Origin: Chitinophaga pinensis
GTDB lineage: Bacteria; Bacteroidota; Bacteroidia; Chitinophagales; Chitinophagaceae
Reading direction: 5' to 3'
Assembly (NCBI GenBank): GCA_943331145.2
Contig: CALQKL020000005.1
Span: 1-26,185, forward strand
DNA length: 26,185 nt
Within the stretch, counting starts at the first letter, position 1. Each line of letters begins with the position of its first letter. The notes under the pieces are model-generated. The model saw only the letters and a list, made by a program, of their open reading frames with translations. It was not told where the DNA came from and ran no database searches. The position numbers and the translations under genes are program-made. Shown one piece after another: positions 8,381 to 14,719 of this stretch.

Positions 8381-8460
8381 GTTTGGTGTTTGTTGTTTGT
8401 TGTTTGTTTGAACTTATTGAACTTATTGAACCTCCTAAACTTCTCAAACCTCACAAACCT
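8381..8460 (-). repeat. Compound intergenic repeat, copy 2 (six 9-nt units, then CAAACA units)
   Basis: Read on the minus strand: AGGTTTGTG, AGGTTTGAG, AAGTTTAGG, AGGTTCAAT, AAGTTCAAT and AAGTTCAAA, an uninterrupted 9-nt series. It is followed by ACAAACAACAAACA-type units ending CACCAAAC. It has the same two-part layout as copy 1 and again starts just after the stop of a gene (carA, 8468) in the gene's direction. Confidence 0.8.
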
Positions 8461-8467
8461 CTATACC

Positions 8468-9565
8468 CTACCCCATCATCGCCATAAAATCATCAAACAA
8501 ATATCGGCTATCATGCGGACCAGGTGTTGCTTCTGGGTGATATTGAACAGAAAAAGCTTTTTTACCTTTTATTCTAATTCCTTCAATACTATCATCATTT
8601 AGATTGACATGTGTAATCTCTATTGCTGGATTAAGTTTTACCGCATTGGCATCAATTCCAAAACCATGATTTTGTGTTGTTATTTCAGACTTGCCTGTAA
8701 TTAGATTTTTTACAGGATGATTTAATCCACGATGTCCATGATGCATTTTAAACGTAGTTATTCCATTGGCAAGTGCTAGCAACTGATGTCCTAAGCAGAT
8801 GCCAAAAATAGGCATATTCGTTCCTAGAATCTGCTGTACGGTTTTAATTGCATAATCCATCGGTGCTGGATCACCTGGACCATTACTGATGAAATATCCC
8901 GTAGGATTAAATTCCTTTAAAGTTTCGAAATTGGTTTTTGCATTAAATACTTTTATGAAAGCACCTCGTTCCACCAAACAATTTAAAATATTTTGTTTAA
9001 CCCCAAAATCTAGTACAGCAATGCGTATTTTACTATTTTCATCTCCAAGTGTGTAACTTTCCTTTGTACTTACGGTTGAAGCCAGTTCCAAACCATCCAT
9101 AGAAGGCACTTCTAGCAACATTGATTTCAAATGCTCCACATCATTCACTTCTGAAGAGATGATGCAATTCATTGCGCCGTAAACCCTTACATGTGCAACT
9201 AAAGCCCTTGTATCTAATCCATTAATGGCAACAATTTGTTGTTCTTCTAAATATTGCTGGAGCGATTTTTCACCTAAAAATCTACTGAATTTTTCTTCTA
9301 AATTTCTACCTATTATGGCTTTTACTTTTATGGAATTACTTTCTACATCTACTGAGTTTGTTCCATAATTCCCAATGTGTACATTGTTCATTATTAGCAC
9401 TTGGCCATAATAACTTGGATCTGTAAATACTTCTTGGTAACCTGTCATTCCCGTATTGAAACAAATCTCCCCAGTTGAAGTACCTATTTTCCCAAATGCA
9501 AGTCCTTGAAAAACTGTTCCATCAGACAAAACGAGTGTTGCGATGTTTTTTTGTTGTGATTCCAT
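8468..9565 (-). CDS. carA: Carbamoyl-phosphate synthase small subunit (glutaminase)
   Basis: 365 residues from ATG 9565. A longer frame would need TTG at 9583, so ATG is preferred (start MESQQKNIATLVLSDGTVF). The N-terminal CPSase small-chain domain has GEICFNTGMTGYQEVFTDPSY and ends near residue 150. The class I glutamine amidotransferase domain has GPGDP, the nucleophile C257 in GICLGHQLLA, and H343 with E345 in HPEATPGPHD. It supplies ammonia from glutamine to CarB for arginine and pyrimidine synthesis. carB is not in the window. It lies downstream of rplQ, separated by a strong terminator, so it probably has its own promoter. Confidence 0.97.
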   Translation of the reverse strand: MESQQKNIATLVLSDGTVFQGLAFGKIGTSTGEICFNTGMTGYQEVFTDPSYYGQVLIMNNVHIGNYGTNSVDVESNSIKVKAIIGRNLEEKFSRFLGEKSLQQYLEEQQIVAINGLDTRALVAHVRVYGAMNCIISSEVNDVEHLKSMLLEVPSMDGLELASTVSTKESYTLGDENSKIRIAVLDFGVKQNILNCLVERGAFIKVFNAKTNFETLKEFNPTGYFISNGPGDPAPMDYAIKTVQQILGTNMPIFGICLGHQLLALANGITTFKMHHGHRGLNHPVKNLITGKSEITTQNHGFGIDANAVKLNPAIEITHVNLNDDSIEGIRIKGKKAFSVQYHPEATPGPHDSRYLFDDFMAMMG

Positions 9566-9620
9566 TATTTTAAAATTATACAAAGAAAGTAAGTATAGAT
9601 TAAACTAAAAAAAATAATCA

Positions 9621-9653
9621 AAAAAAAGCCCCGATATTTCGGGGCTTTTTTTT
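9621..9653 (-). terminator. Bidirectional intrinsic terminator after rplQ
   Basis: Perfect stem AGCCCCGA (9627-9634) with TCGGGGCT (9639-9646), 4-nt loop, with A-run before and T-run after so that both strands end in U-rich tracts. It closes the infA-rplQ unit and separates it from carA. Confidence 0.92.
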
Positions 9654-9664
9654 GATACTATTAA

Positions 9665-10207
9665 TTAAGCTTCTGTTGTTTCTGTTTCATCACCAGCAGC
9701 TTCTTCAGTCGATTCTGTCGGTGTAGTTTCTTCAACAGCTACTTCATTATCTGTAGTAGCAACTTTTTTCTTACCAGCACGACGTGTTTTCTTAACTGTT
9801 TCAGTAGCTTCTGAAATTGAATTACCATAAATCTCATTGAAATCAACCAATTCAATCATTGCCATTTCAGCATTATCACCAATACGAGCACCCAATTTGA
9901 TTATACGTGTATAACCTCCTGGACGATTAGCAACTTTAGGAGCAACTACAGTGAAAAGTTCTTTAACCGCAGCTTTATCATTAAGATAACTAAACACAAT
10001 TCTATGGTTGTGCATAATAGTCTCTTTGCTATCTGTTGCTTTTGTTTTAGTGATAAGTGGTTCGATGTAGGTACGTAACGTTTTAGCTTTTGCTAAAGTA
10101 GTTGTAATACGCTTGTACGTAATCAACTGACAACCTAAATTCATCAATAACGCTTTTCTATGAGAAGCTGTTCTGCTTAAATTATTATTTTTATTTCCGT
10201 GACGCAT
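9665..10207 (-). CDS. rplQ: 50S ribosomal protein L17 with long acidic C-terminal tail
   Basis: 180 residues against 127 in E. coli. The core is residues 1 to about 120: MRHGNKNNNLSRTASHRKALLMN, then LITYKRITTTLAKAKTLR, and RPGGYTRIIKLGARIGDNAEMA. It is followed by a basic stretch (KKTRRAGKKKV) and then about 35 residues rich in Glu, Thr and Ala. Such tails are common on L17 in this phylum (knowledge of family). The tail's function is unknown. Last gene of the ribosomal/rpoA unit, 103 bp after rpoA, with the terminator behind it. Confidence 0.97.
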   Translation of the reverse strand: MRHGNKNNNLSRTASHRKALLMNLGCQLITYKRITTTLAKAKTLRTYIEPLITKTKATDSKETIMHNHRIVFSYLNDKAAVKELFTVVAPKVANRPGGYTRIIKLGARIGDNAEMAMIELVDFNEIYGNSISEATETVKKTRRAGKKKVATTDNEVAVEETTPTESTEEAAGDETETTEA

Positions 10208-10218
10208 GACTTTTTATT

Positions 10219-10245
10219 TTTTACCCTGTACCGTGTCAGGAATTA
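10219..10245 (-). promoter_or_regulatory. Small hairpin in the rplQ leader
   Basis: In the rpoA-rplQ gap the minus-strand RNA reads CCTGACACGGTACAGG, a CCTG/CAGG stem with an 8-nt loop, about 20 nt before the rplQ ATG. The stem is short, so this may be chance. It is listed because each gap of this operon holds a GC-containing hairpin in otherwise AT-rich DNA. Confidence 0.3.
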
Positions 10246-10310
10246 CAAGGTTTGTGAATTAAATTATTTATTTTTTTGTTGAAATTAATTTCAACAATCA
10301 AAAATTGATA

Positions 10311-11309
10311 TTATGACTCGTCGTCTAATTTCAATTTGCTTAAATCCATTCCGAAGCTTAATCCTCTTTCATGTAAAACCTGATCGATTTCACTTAAAGA
10401 TTTTTGACCGAAGTTTCTGAATTTCATTAAATCTTCTTGTTCGTATTGTACAAGCTCACTTAATGAATTGATTTTAGCCGCTTTTAAGCAGTTGAAAGCA
10501 CGAACTGAAAGATCTAAATCTTCAAGTGGTGTTTTTAGCATTTTACGCAATTGTAAAGTATGCTCATCAACCATATCTTCTTTCTTATCTTCTTTAGTAT
10601 CAAAAGTGATGTTTTCATCAGTGATGATCATCAAGTGTTGAATAAGAATACGACTTGCTTGTTTAACAGCCTCTTCAGGATGAATAGTACCATCAGTAAC
10701 CACTTCCATGATTAATTTTTCAAAATCGGTACGTTGTTCTACCCTTGTATTTTCAATCAAATATTTTACATTTTTGATTGGGGTATAAATCGCATCAACA
10801 GGAATATATCCAAAATGAGATGATTTGTCTTTATGGTCTTCAGCTGGAACATAACCTCTACCTCTTCCGATAGAAATTTCGATATCCAATTTAGCATTGC
10901 TATCCAAAGTGCAAATCAATAATTCTGGGTTCATTACTTCAAAAGTAGGTGAAACCTCAGCAATCATTCCTGCTGTGAATTCTGTTTTATTTTTTATAGA
11001 TAATGTAACTTTTTCAGAAGTAACATCATTTTCTAATTTGCATTTCAAACGAACTTGCTTTAAGTTCAGAATGATTTCTGTTACGTCTTCGGTAATGCCT
11101 TTTAATGTTGCAAATTCATGGTCAGCACCTACGATATTGATACCCGTAATTGCATACCCTTCCAATGAATTTAACAAAACCCTACGTAAAGCATTTCCAA
11201 TGGTAACACCGTATCCTGGTTCTAATGGACGGAATTCAAATTGAGCTTCGAAATCGTTAGCTTTTTGCAGAACAATTTTGTCTGGTTTAACAAAATTAAA
11301 TATTCCCAT
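10311..11309 (-). CDS. rpoA: DNA-directed RNA polymerase alpha subunit
   Basis: 332 residues, the usual length. The N-terminal assembly domain (1 to about 230) has FEFRPLEPGYGVTIGNALRRVLLNSLEGYAITG and GRGRGYVPAEDH. The acidic linker has KEDKKEDMVDEH. The C-terminal domain (about 258-325) has LEDLDLSVRAFNCLKAAKINSLSEL and RNFGQKSLSEI, which contact upstream DNA and activators. It dimerises to nucleate polymerase assembly. Located between rpsD and rplQ, the classic alpha-operon position. Complete. Confidence 0.98.
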   Translation of the reverse strand: MGIFNFVKPDKIVLQKANDFEAQFEFRPLEPGYGVTIGNALRRVLLNSLEGYAITGINIVGADHEFATLKGITEDVTEIILNLKQVRLKCKLENDVTSEKVTLSIKNKTEFTAGMIAEVSPTFEVMNPELLICTLDSNAKLDIEISIGRGRGYVPAEDHKDKSSHFGYIPVDAIYTPIKNVKYLIENTRVEQRTDFEKLIMEVVTDGTIHPEEAVKQASRILIQHLMIITDENITFDTKEDKKEDMVDEHTLQLRKMLKTPLEDLDLSVRAFNCLKAAKINSLSELVQYEQEDLMKFRNFGQKSLSEIDQVLHERGLSFGMDLSKLKLDDES

Positions 11310-11337
11310 TTTGTATGTTGTTTAATTGTTTTTAAAA

Positions 11338-11356
11338 TATCCGGAGTTACCGGTTG
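11338..11356 (-). promoter_or_regulatory. Small hairpin between rpsD and rpoA
   Basis: CCGGAGTTACCGG at 11341-11353 forms a 4-bp CCGG stem with a 5-nt loop in the 80-bp gap before rpoA. It is the only GC-rich element in the gap. The function is not shown by sequence. Confidence 0.3.
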
Positions 11357-11389
11357 ATTTTGAGTTTAGCAAATATGAAATCAATCAGA

Positions 11390-11995
11390 TTACTTACTAT
11401 AAAGTTCAACGATAAGTTGCTCTTTAATGTTTTCAGGTATGCTTTCTCTTTCTGGATAGGCAATGAATGTACCTTTCATTTCAGCTTCGCTCCAATCCAA
11501 CCAACTGAATTTAGGATTTTTTCCTTTTAAATTTCCAGTAATGATTGTGTTAGCAGCACTCTTATTTTTCAATCCAATTACGTCACCAGGAACACAATTA
11601 TATGAAGGAATATTTACTACATCTCCGTTTACAGTAATGTGCTTATGACTTACCATTTGACGAGCTGCTTGACGACTTGGTGCGATACCTAATCTAAAAA
11701 CAGTATTGTCTAAACGAGCTTCTAATAATTTAATTAAGTTTTCACCAGTTACTCCTTTTCTACGAGCAGCTTCTTCAAAAGTTTTACGGAATTGTTTCTC
11801 CAACAAACCATAAGTGTATTTTGCTTTTTGCTTCTCTTTCAACTGAACACCATATTCGCTAAGCGTTTTACGCTTTTTGTTAGCGCCATGTTGTCCTGGA
11901 GGATTACTGTTTTTAGTTAACCACTTGCCATTGCCAGTGATGGGTTCTCCGAATCTGCGGGAGATTTTCGTTTTGGGGCCTGTGTAGCGTGCCAT
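11390..11995 (-). CDS. rpsD: 30S ribosomal protein S4
   Basis: 201 residues. It starts MARYTGPKTKISRRFGEP; the middle has PPGQHG and LSEYGVQLKEKQKAKYTYGLLEKQF. The S4 RNA-binding domain (about 92-155) has RLDNTVFRLGIAPSRQAARQMVSHKHITVNG. The N-terminus lacks the four cysteines of zinc-binding S4, so it is the zinc-free form. S4 starts 30S assembly by binding the 5' domain of 16S rRNA. In many bacteria it is also the translational repressor of the alpha operon. A strong hairpin lies 13 nt before its ATG, a plausible autoregulatory site. Confidence 0.98.
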   Translation of the reverse strand: MARYTGPKTKISRRFGEPITGNGKWLTKNSNPPGQHGANKKRKTLSEYGVQLKEKQKAKYTYGLLEKQFRKTFEEAARRKGVTGENLIKLLEARLDNTVFRLGIAPSRQAARQMVSHKHITVNGDVVNIPSYNCVPGDVIGLKNKSAANTIITGNLKGKNPKFSWLDWSEAEMKGTFIAYPERESIPENIKEQLIVELYSK

Positions 11996-12007
11996 AGTTT
12001 TTATATT

Positions 12008-12040
12008 GACCTTTTAGTGTCGGTACATCATTAAAAGGTC
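12008..12040 (-). promoter_or_regulatory. Hairpin in the rpsD leader, candidate S4 autoregulatory element
   Basis: Perfect 9-bp inverted repeat GACCTTTTA (12008-12016) with TAAAAGGTC (12032-12040) and a 15-nt loop. In the minus-strand RNA the loop carries TACCGA, also seen twice in the gap before rpsK. The 3' arm ends 13 nt before the rpsD start, so the fold would border the ribosome site. It has no T-run, hence it is not a terminator. Confidence 0.5.
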
Positions 12041-12080
12041 TTTTAAAATAAATGATATACCCGTTATAAAATAAATTTGA

Positions 12081-12494
12081 CTATACTCTTCTTTTCTTTG
12101 GAGGACGACATCCATTATGCGGCATTGGCGTGATATCTTTAATCATAGATACTTCCAAACCACTTTGTGATAAAGATCTGATTGCGCCTTCACGACCACT
12201 ACCTGGACCTTTTACATAAACATCAACACGCTTCAATCCAGCATCGATAGCTGTTTTTGCAGCATCAGCGCCAGCCATTTGAGCTGCGTAAGGCGTATTT
12301 TTCTTACTACCTCTAAAGCCCATTTTACCAGCTGATGACCAAGAAATAACTTGACCACTTTTGTTTGTCAAACTGATGATGATGTTATTGAAAGTTGCAG
12401 AAATATGTGCATCTCCGTAGCTTTCAACTTTTACGATTCTTTTTTTCGCCGCTGCTTTTGCGCTTTGGCCTTTTTGATTTTGTCCTTTTGCCAT
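12081..12494 (-). CDS. rpsK: 30S ribosomal protein S11
   Basis: 137 residues, slightly longer than the 129 of E. coli because of a basic N-terminal extension (GQNQKGQSAKAAAKKR). Diagnostic parts are DAHISATFNNIIISLT, SSAGKMGFRGSKKNTPYAAQ, VDVYVKGPGSGREGAIRSL and the C-terminal MPHNGCRPPKKRRV. It sits on the 30S platform and forms part of the Shine-Dalgarno cleft. In the alpha operon it follows rpsM, but after an unusually large gap of 265 bp. Confidence 0.98.
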   Translation of the reverse strand: MAKGQNQKGQSAKAAAKKRIVKVESYGDAHISATFNNIIISLTNKSGQVISWSSAGKMGFRGSKKNTPYAAQMAGADAAKTAIDAGLKRVDVYVKGPGSGREGAIRSLSQSGLEVSMIKDITPMPHNGCRPPKKRRV

Positions 12495-12759
12495 GACTTT
12501 TTTTAGTTAGGTGATCTTAAAAAATTTCTGATTGCTCAGAATTGAACAAACCCTCCTGCTGACTTATAAAGCTATCCAGCGCTTGTTCGGTAATAAGTCG
12601 GTAATATCTTTATTTAGAATTTAATTTTTTATCTAGATTGTAGATAAAACAAATTTTAAACGCTTAACTTTTTCATTTTATACCAACAGCAACATAAATA
12701 TAAATGTTACAAATTGAGAATAATTTAATAAAGAAGTTAGGGTTTAAAATATTAAACCC
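12495..12759 (-). promoter_or_regulatory. 265-bp structured gap between rpsM and rpsK
   Basis: No gene fits here. In the order met on the minus strand there is a perfect hairpin directly after the rpsM stop (arms 12740-12747 and 12752-12759, GGGTTTAA/TTAAACCC). A second follows (12628-12635/12641-12648, TTTATCTA/TAGATAAA). Then comes a paired GACTTAT/ATAAGTC (12561-12567/12593-12599) enclosing a smaller AAGC/GCTT stem. Last is TTCTGA-GCAA-TCAGAA followed by ATTTTTT (12520-12541), terminator-like, 31 nt before rpsK. TACCGA occurs twice in the leader. This suggests an internal promoter with an RNA leader or attenuator, which is inference. Confidence 0.5.
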
Positions 12760-13137
12760 CTACTTAGTTACTTTTTTCTTACCTGCAACAGTTTTACGCT
12801 TACCTTTTCTAGTACGGCTGTTTGTACGCGTTCTTTGTCCACGTAAAGGCAATCCTTTACGATGACGTAATCCACGATAACAAGCGATATCAAGTAAACG
12901 CTTAATGTTCATCTGAGTTTCACTACGAAGTGCACCTTCAGTTTTGAACTCATTGTTAATTACATTACGAATAGCAGTTTGCTCTTCGTCATTCCACTGG
13001 TTTACTTTTTTATTCAAATCAATGTTTGATTTGGTTAAAATGTACTTTGCAGTAGATCGGCCAATACCATAGATGTAAGTAAGTCCGATTTCTCCTCTTT
13101 TATTTTTTGGTAAATCTATACCGGCAATACGAGCCAT
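12760..13137 (-). CDS. rpsM: 30S ribosomal protein S13
   Basis: 125 residues. It begins MARIAGIDLPKNKRGEIGLTYIYGIG (helix-two-turn-helix region) and ends with the rRNA-contacting basic tail CYRGLRHRKGLPLRGQRTRTNSRTRKGKRKTVAG. It lies in the 30S head and contacts 23S rRNA helix 38 and the P-site tRNA. It follows rpmJ by 37 bp, the standard order. Confidence 0.98.
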   Translation of the reverse strand: MARIAGIDLPKNKRGEIGLTYIYGIGRSTAKYILTKSNIDLNKKVNQWNDEEQTAIRNVINNEFKTEGALRSETQMNIKRLLDIACYRGLRHRKGLPLRGQRTRTNSRTRKGKRKTVAGKKKVTK

Positions 13138-13174
13138 ATATTGTATACTTTTTTGATTTTACAATGTTGTTTAA

Positions 13175-13291
13175 TTATCCTTGCTTTTGCTTAAAGCGTG
13201 GATTCTTTTTGTTGATTACGTACAAACGTCCTTTCCTTCTCACAATTTTGCAATCTACGCTGCGTTTTTTAATTGAAGCTCTTACCTTCAT
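13175..13291 (-). CDS. rpmJ: 50S ribosomal protein L36, zinc-free form
   Basis: 38 residues from ATG 13291 to TAA at 13175-13177. The protein starts MKVRASIKKRSVDCKIVRRKG and ends PRFKQKQG. Compared with zinc-binding L36 (C11, C14, C27, H33), only C14 remains. The other positions are S11, N27 and F33, so it is a C-minus paralogue type that does not need zinc. Smallest gene in the window, placed between infA and rpsM as usual. Confidence 0.96.
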   Translation of the reverse strand: MKVRASIKKRSVDCKIVRRKGRLYVINKKNPRFKQKQG

Positions 13292-13335
13292 TTTTTTTAG
13301 TTTTATCTGTTTATAATTGCTGCAAACAGCAGTGT

Positions 13336-13554
13336 TTACTTGTATCTAAAAATTATTCGCCCTCTGGTTAAATCATAAGGACTCATCTCTACGCCTACTT
13401 TATCGCCTGGTAAAATACGAATATAATGCATACGCATTTTGCCAGAAATAGTCGCCAAAATCTCATGGCCATTTTCTAATTTTACCTTAAACATTGCGTT
13501 ACTCAATGCTTCGATAATCGATCCGTCTTGTTTAATTAATGCTTGCTTGGCCAT
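13336..13554 (-). CDS. infA: Translation initiation factor IF-1
   Basis: 72 residues from ATG 13554, exactly the E. coli length. The frame is open 75 bp further up, but those residues overlap the promoter and are not conserved. OB-fold protein: MAKQALIKQDGSIIEALSNAMFKVKLENGHEI, GKMRMHYIRILPGDKVGVEMSPYDLTRGRI. It binds the 30S A site and assists IF-2 and IF-3. First gene of the minus-strand ribosomal unit. The secY and map genes that usually precede it are absent. Confidence 0.97.
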   Translation of the reverse strand: MAKQALIKQDGSIIEALSNAMFKVKLENGHEILATISGKMRMHYIRILPGDKVGVEMSPYDLTRGRIIFRYK

Positions 13555-13564
13555 AAAATTTGGA

Positions 13565-13595
13565 GCGCGAAGATAAGAGAAATTATTTAACAAGT
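13565..13595 (-). promoter_or_regulatory. Promoter of the infA-rpmJ-rpsMKD-rpoA-rplQ unit
   Basis: On the minus strand TATCTTCG (13568-13575) is a good -7 box (TAnnTTTG). It is preceded 15 bp upstream by TTG at 13591-13593 as the -33 element. It ends 14 bp before the infA ATG, giving a very short leader. TAATTTTA at 13609-13616 on the plus strand could be the -7 box of the divergent lipoprotein gene. Confidence 0.55.
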
Positions 13596-13635
13596 AAATA
13601 TTTTTTACTAATTTTACATTCAAAACCAAAAAAAA

Positions 13636-14325
13636 ATGAAAAAAATTATTATTTCAGCTCTTTTTATCGCCTCAATGGCCAGTTCTTGTAAGAAAGATGA
13701 TGTTGTTACTCCAGGTATTTCAAAATTTATAACTACAAGCCCAGGAACAACTTGGGATTATCAAAGTACAGACAATTCCACTTCAACAGTTAGCACATAC
13801 ACGCGCACATCTACAAGCAGAGACACAACAATTAGCAACAAATCTTACCACATTTTTAATAACACAGATGCAAACGGCACCACCGATGCTTTTTACAACA
13901 ACACCGGAAATGATTATTATCAATTTTCAACCCTTGCTGCAGGCCTAGACCCAATTGATTTGCATTACTTAAATGATGCCACAGTTAATGGTGGAAGTTG
14001 GAATCAAAGTTTTTCAGTTCCAGTACCAAACTCTCCTATTCCAGGATTAATGCTTACCATTCGTATCAACTACTCTGTTGTAGAAAAAGGTACAAGCTTG
14101 GTGGTAAATGGCAAAACTTATACTGATGTTATAAAAGTAAAATCTGACATTACAATTGATCCTATATTTGGATTGTCTGTAACCACAACTTCAAACATTT
14201 ACAATTATTACGCACCAAAATATGGTTTAATTAAAAGCGATTTTAATTTAATTGCATCTCTTAATGGATCTGAAGTCATCAATACAAATACTACTGATTT
14301 ATTGATGAGTTCAAGTATTCAGTAA
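13636..14325 (+). CDS. Putative lipoprotein, unknown function
   Basis: 229 residues. The N-terminus MKKIIISALFIASMASSCKKDD is a type II signal peptide with the lipid-attached cysteine at 18, followed by charged KKDD. In Bacteroidota that often marks export to the outer membrane. The rest is Ser/Thr/Asn-rich, predicted mostly beta (TTSPGTTWDYQSTDNSTSTVSTYTRTST), with NGKTYTDVIKVKSDI and YYAPKYGLIKSDFN. I do not recognise a domain, although such proteins with a WxY start and a YGLIK end are common in Chitinophagaceae. Divergent from infA, followed by its own terminator. Function unknown. Confidence 0.85.
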   Translation: MKKIIISALFIASMASSCKKDDVVTPGISKFITTSPGTTWDYQSTDNSTSTVSTYTRTSTSRDTTISNKSYHIFNNTDANGTTDAFYNNTGNDYYQFSTLAAGLDPIDLHYLNDATVNGGSWNQSFSVPVPNSPIPGLMLTIRINYSVVEKGTSLVVNGKTYTDVIKVKSDITIDPIFGLSVTTTSNIYNYYAPKYGLIKSDFNLIASLNGSEVINTNTTDLLMSSSIQ

Positions 14326-14350
14326 AAAAGAAATTTTTAATCTTTTAAAA

Positions 14351-14386
14351 GTGAGGCAGTCTGAAATATGGCTGCCTCTTTTTTTG
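14351..14386 (+). terminator. Intrinsic terminator of the lipoprotein gene
   Basis: Stem GAGGCAG (14353-14359) with CTGCCTC (14372-14378), 12-nt loop, followed by seven T. Its 3' half TGCCTCTTTTTTTGTATTAA (14373-14392) is repeated exactly at 14686-14705. Confidence 0.9.
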
Positions 14387-14435
14387 TATTAACCATACTT
14401 GTTCACCAAAAAAAATAAAGCACAAATTTCTATGC

Positions 14436-14633
14436 CGCTCCTACGGAGCTTAAATAATCTACAATTGAACTCATCTATTGATATTTTGCTCCTACGGAGC
14501 TGCAAATTGATTTAATTAACCATATTATACAAAAATCACATCAGCTCTATCGAATCGGTATTAAAAAAGCTCCATCGGAGCGAAATAGTTCTAGCTCCAT
14601 CGGTGCGAAATAATGCTAGCTCCGTAGGTGCGA
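14436..14633. repeat. GCTCC-TAC-GGAGC palindrome array
   Basis: Copies are at 14437-14449 and 14488-14500 (GCTCCTACGGAGC), 14569-14581 (GCTCCATCGGAGC), 14594-14606 (GCTCCATCGGTGC) and 14619-14631 (GCTCCGTAGGTGC). A decayed copy is near 14544-14558. The first two read in one direction and the last three in the other (their complements read GCWCCNAYGGAGC). Each can form a 5-bp stem with a 3-nt loop, and A/T-rich spacers differ in length. Two copies have a compensable or broken pair (GGTGC). Confidence 0.85.
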
Positions 14634-14661
14634 TATAAAAACAGAAAATTGATTTAAAAAT

Positions 14662-14698
14662 AAAAAGAGGCAGCCTTTAGAAAGTTGCCTCTTTTTTT
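14662..14698 (-). terminator. Bidirectional terminator of the ompA-like gene
   Basis: AAAAAGAGGCA (14662-14672) pairs perfectly with TGCCTCTTTTT (14686-14696), 13-nt loop, giving U-runs on both strands. It lies 22 bp after the stop of the minus-strand gene. Confidence 0.88.
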
Positions 14699-14719
14699 GT
14701 ATTAAGATTATCAAATAAA

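Larger units (their letters stand above)
14326..14719. other. 394-bp gene-free stretch: palindrome array between two terminators
   Basis: No open frame or RNA gene is seen. It holds the lipoprotein terminator, five good and one decayed copy of a GCTCCnnnGGAGC-type palindrome, and the terminator of the ompA-like gene. The two genes converge here, so this is a 3'-3' spacer. Confidence 0.8.

Noticed and set aside
8390..8602. 70-codon frame on the plus strand
   Set aside because: Made of the GTTCAA/CAAAC repeat and antisense carA sequence; the Leu-Asn run is repeat-derived.
10897..11244. 115-codon frame on the plus strand
   Set aside because: Antisense shadow of rpoA.
12520..12541. True transcription terminator before rpsK
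   Set aside because: The stem has only 6 bp with two G-C pairs, and a full stop here would silence rpoA; at most a weak attenuator, so it is listed inside the structured gap.
13107..13316. 69-codon frame on the plus strand
   Set aside because: Antisense to rpmJ and the rpsM start; rpmJ is clearly the real gene.
14436..14633. CRISPR-like array
   Set aside because: Repeats are only 13 nt, in two orientations, with spacers of unequal length and no cas genes.
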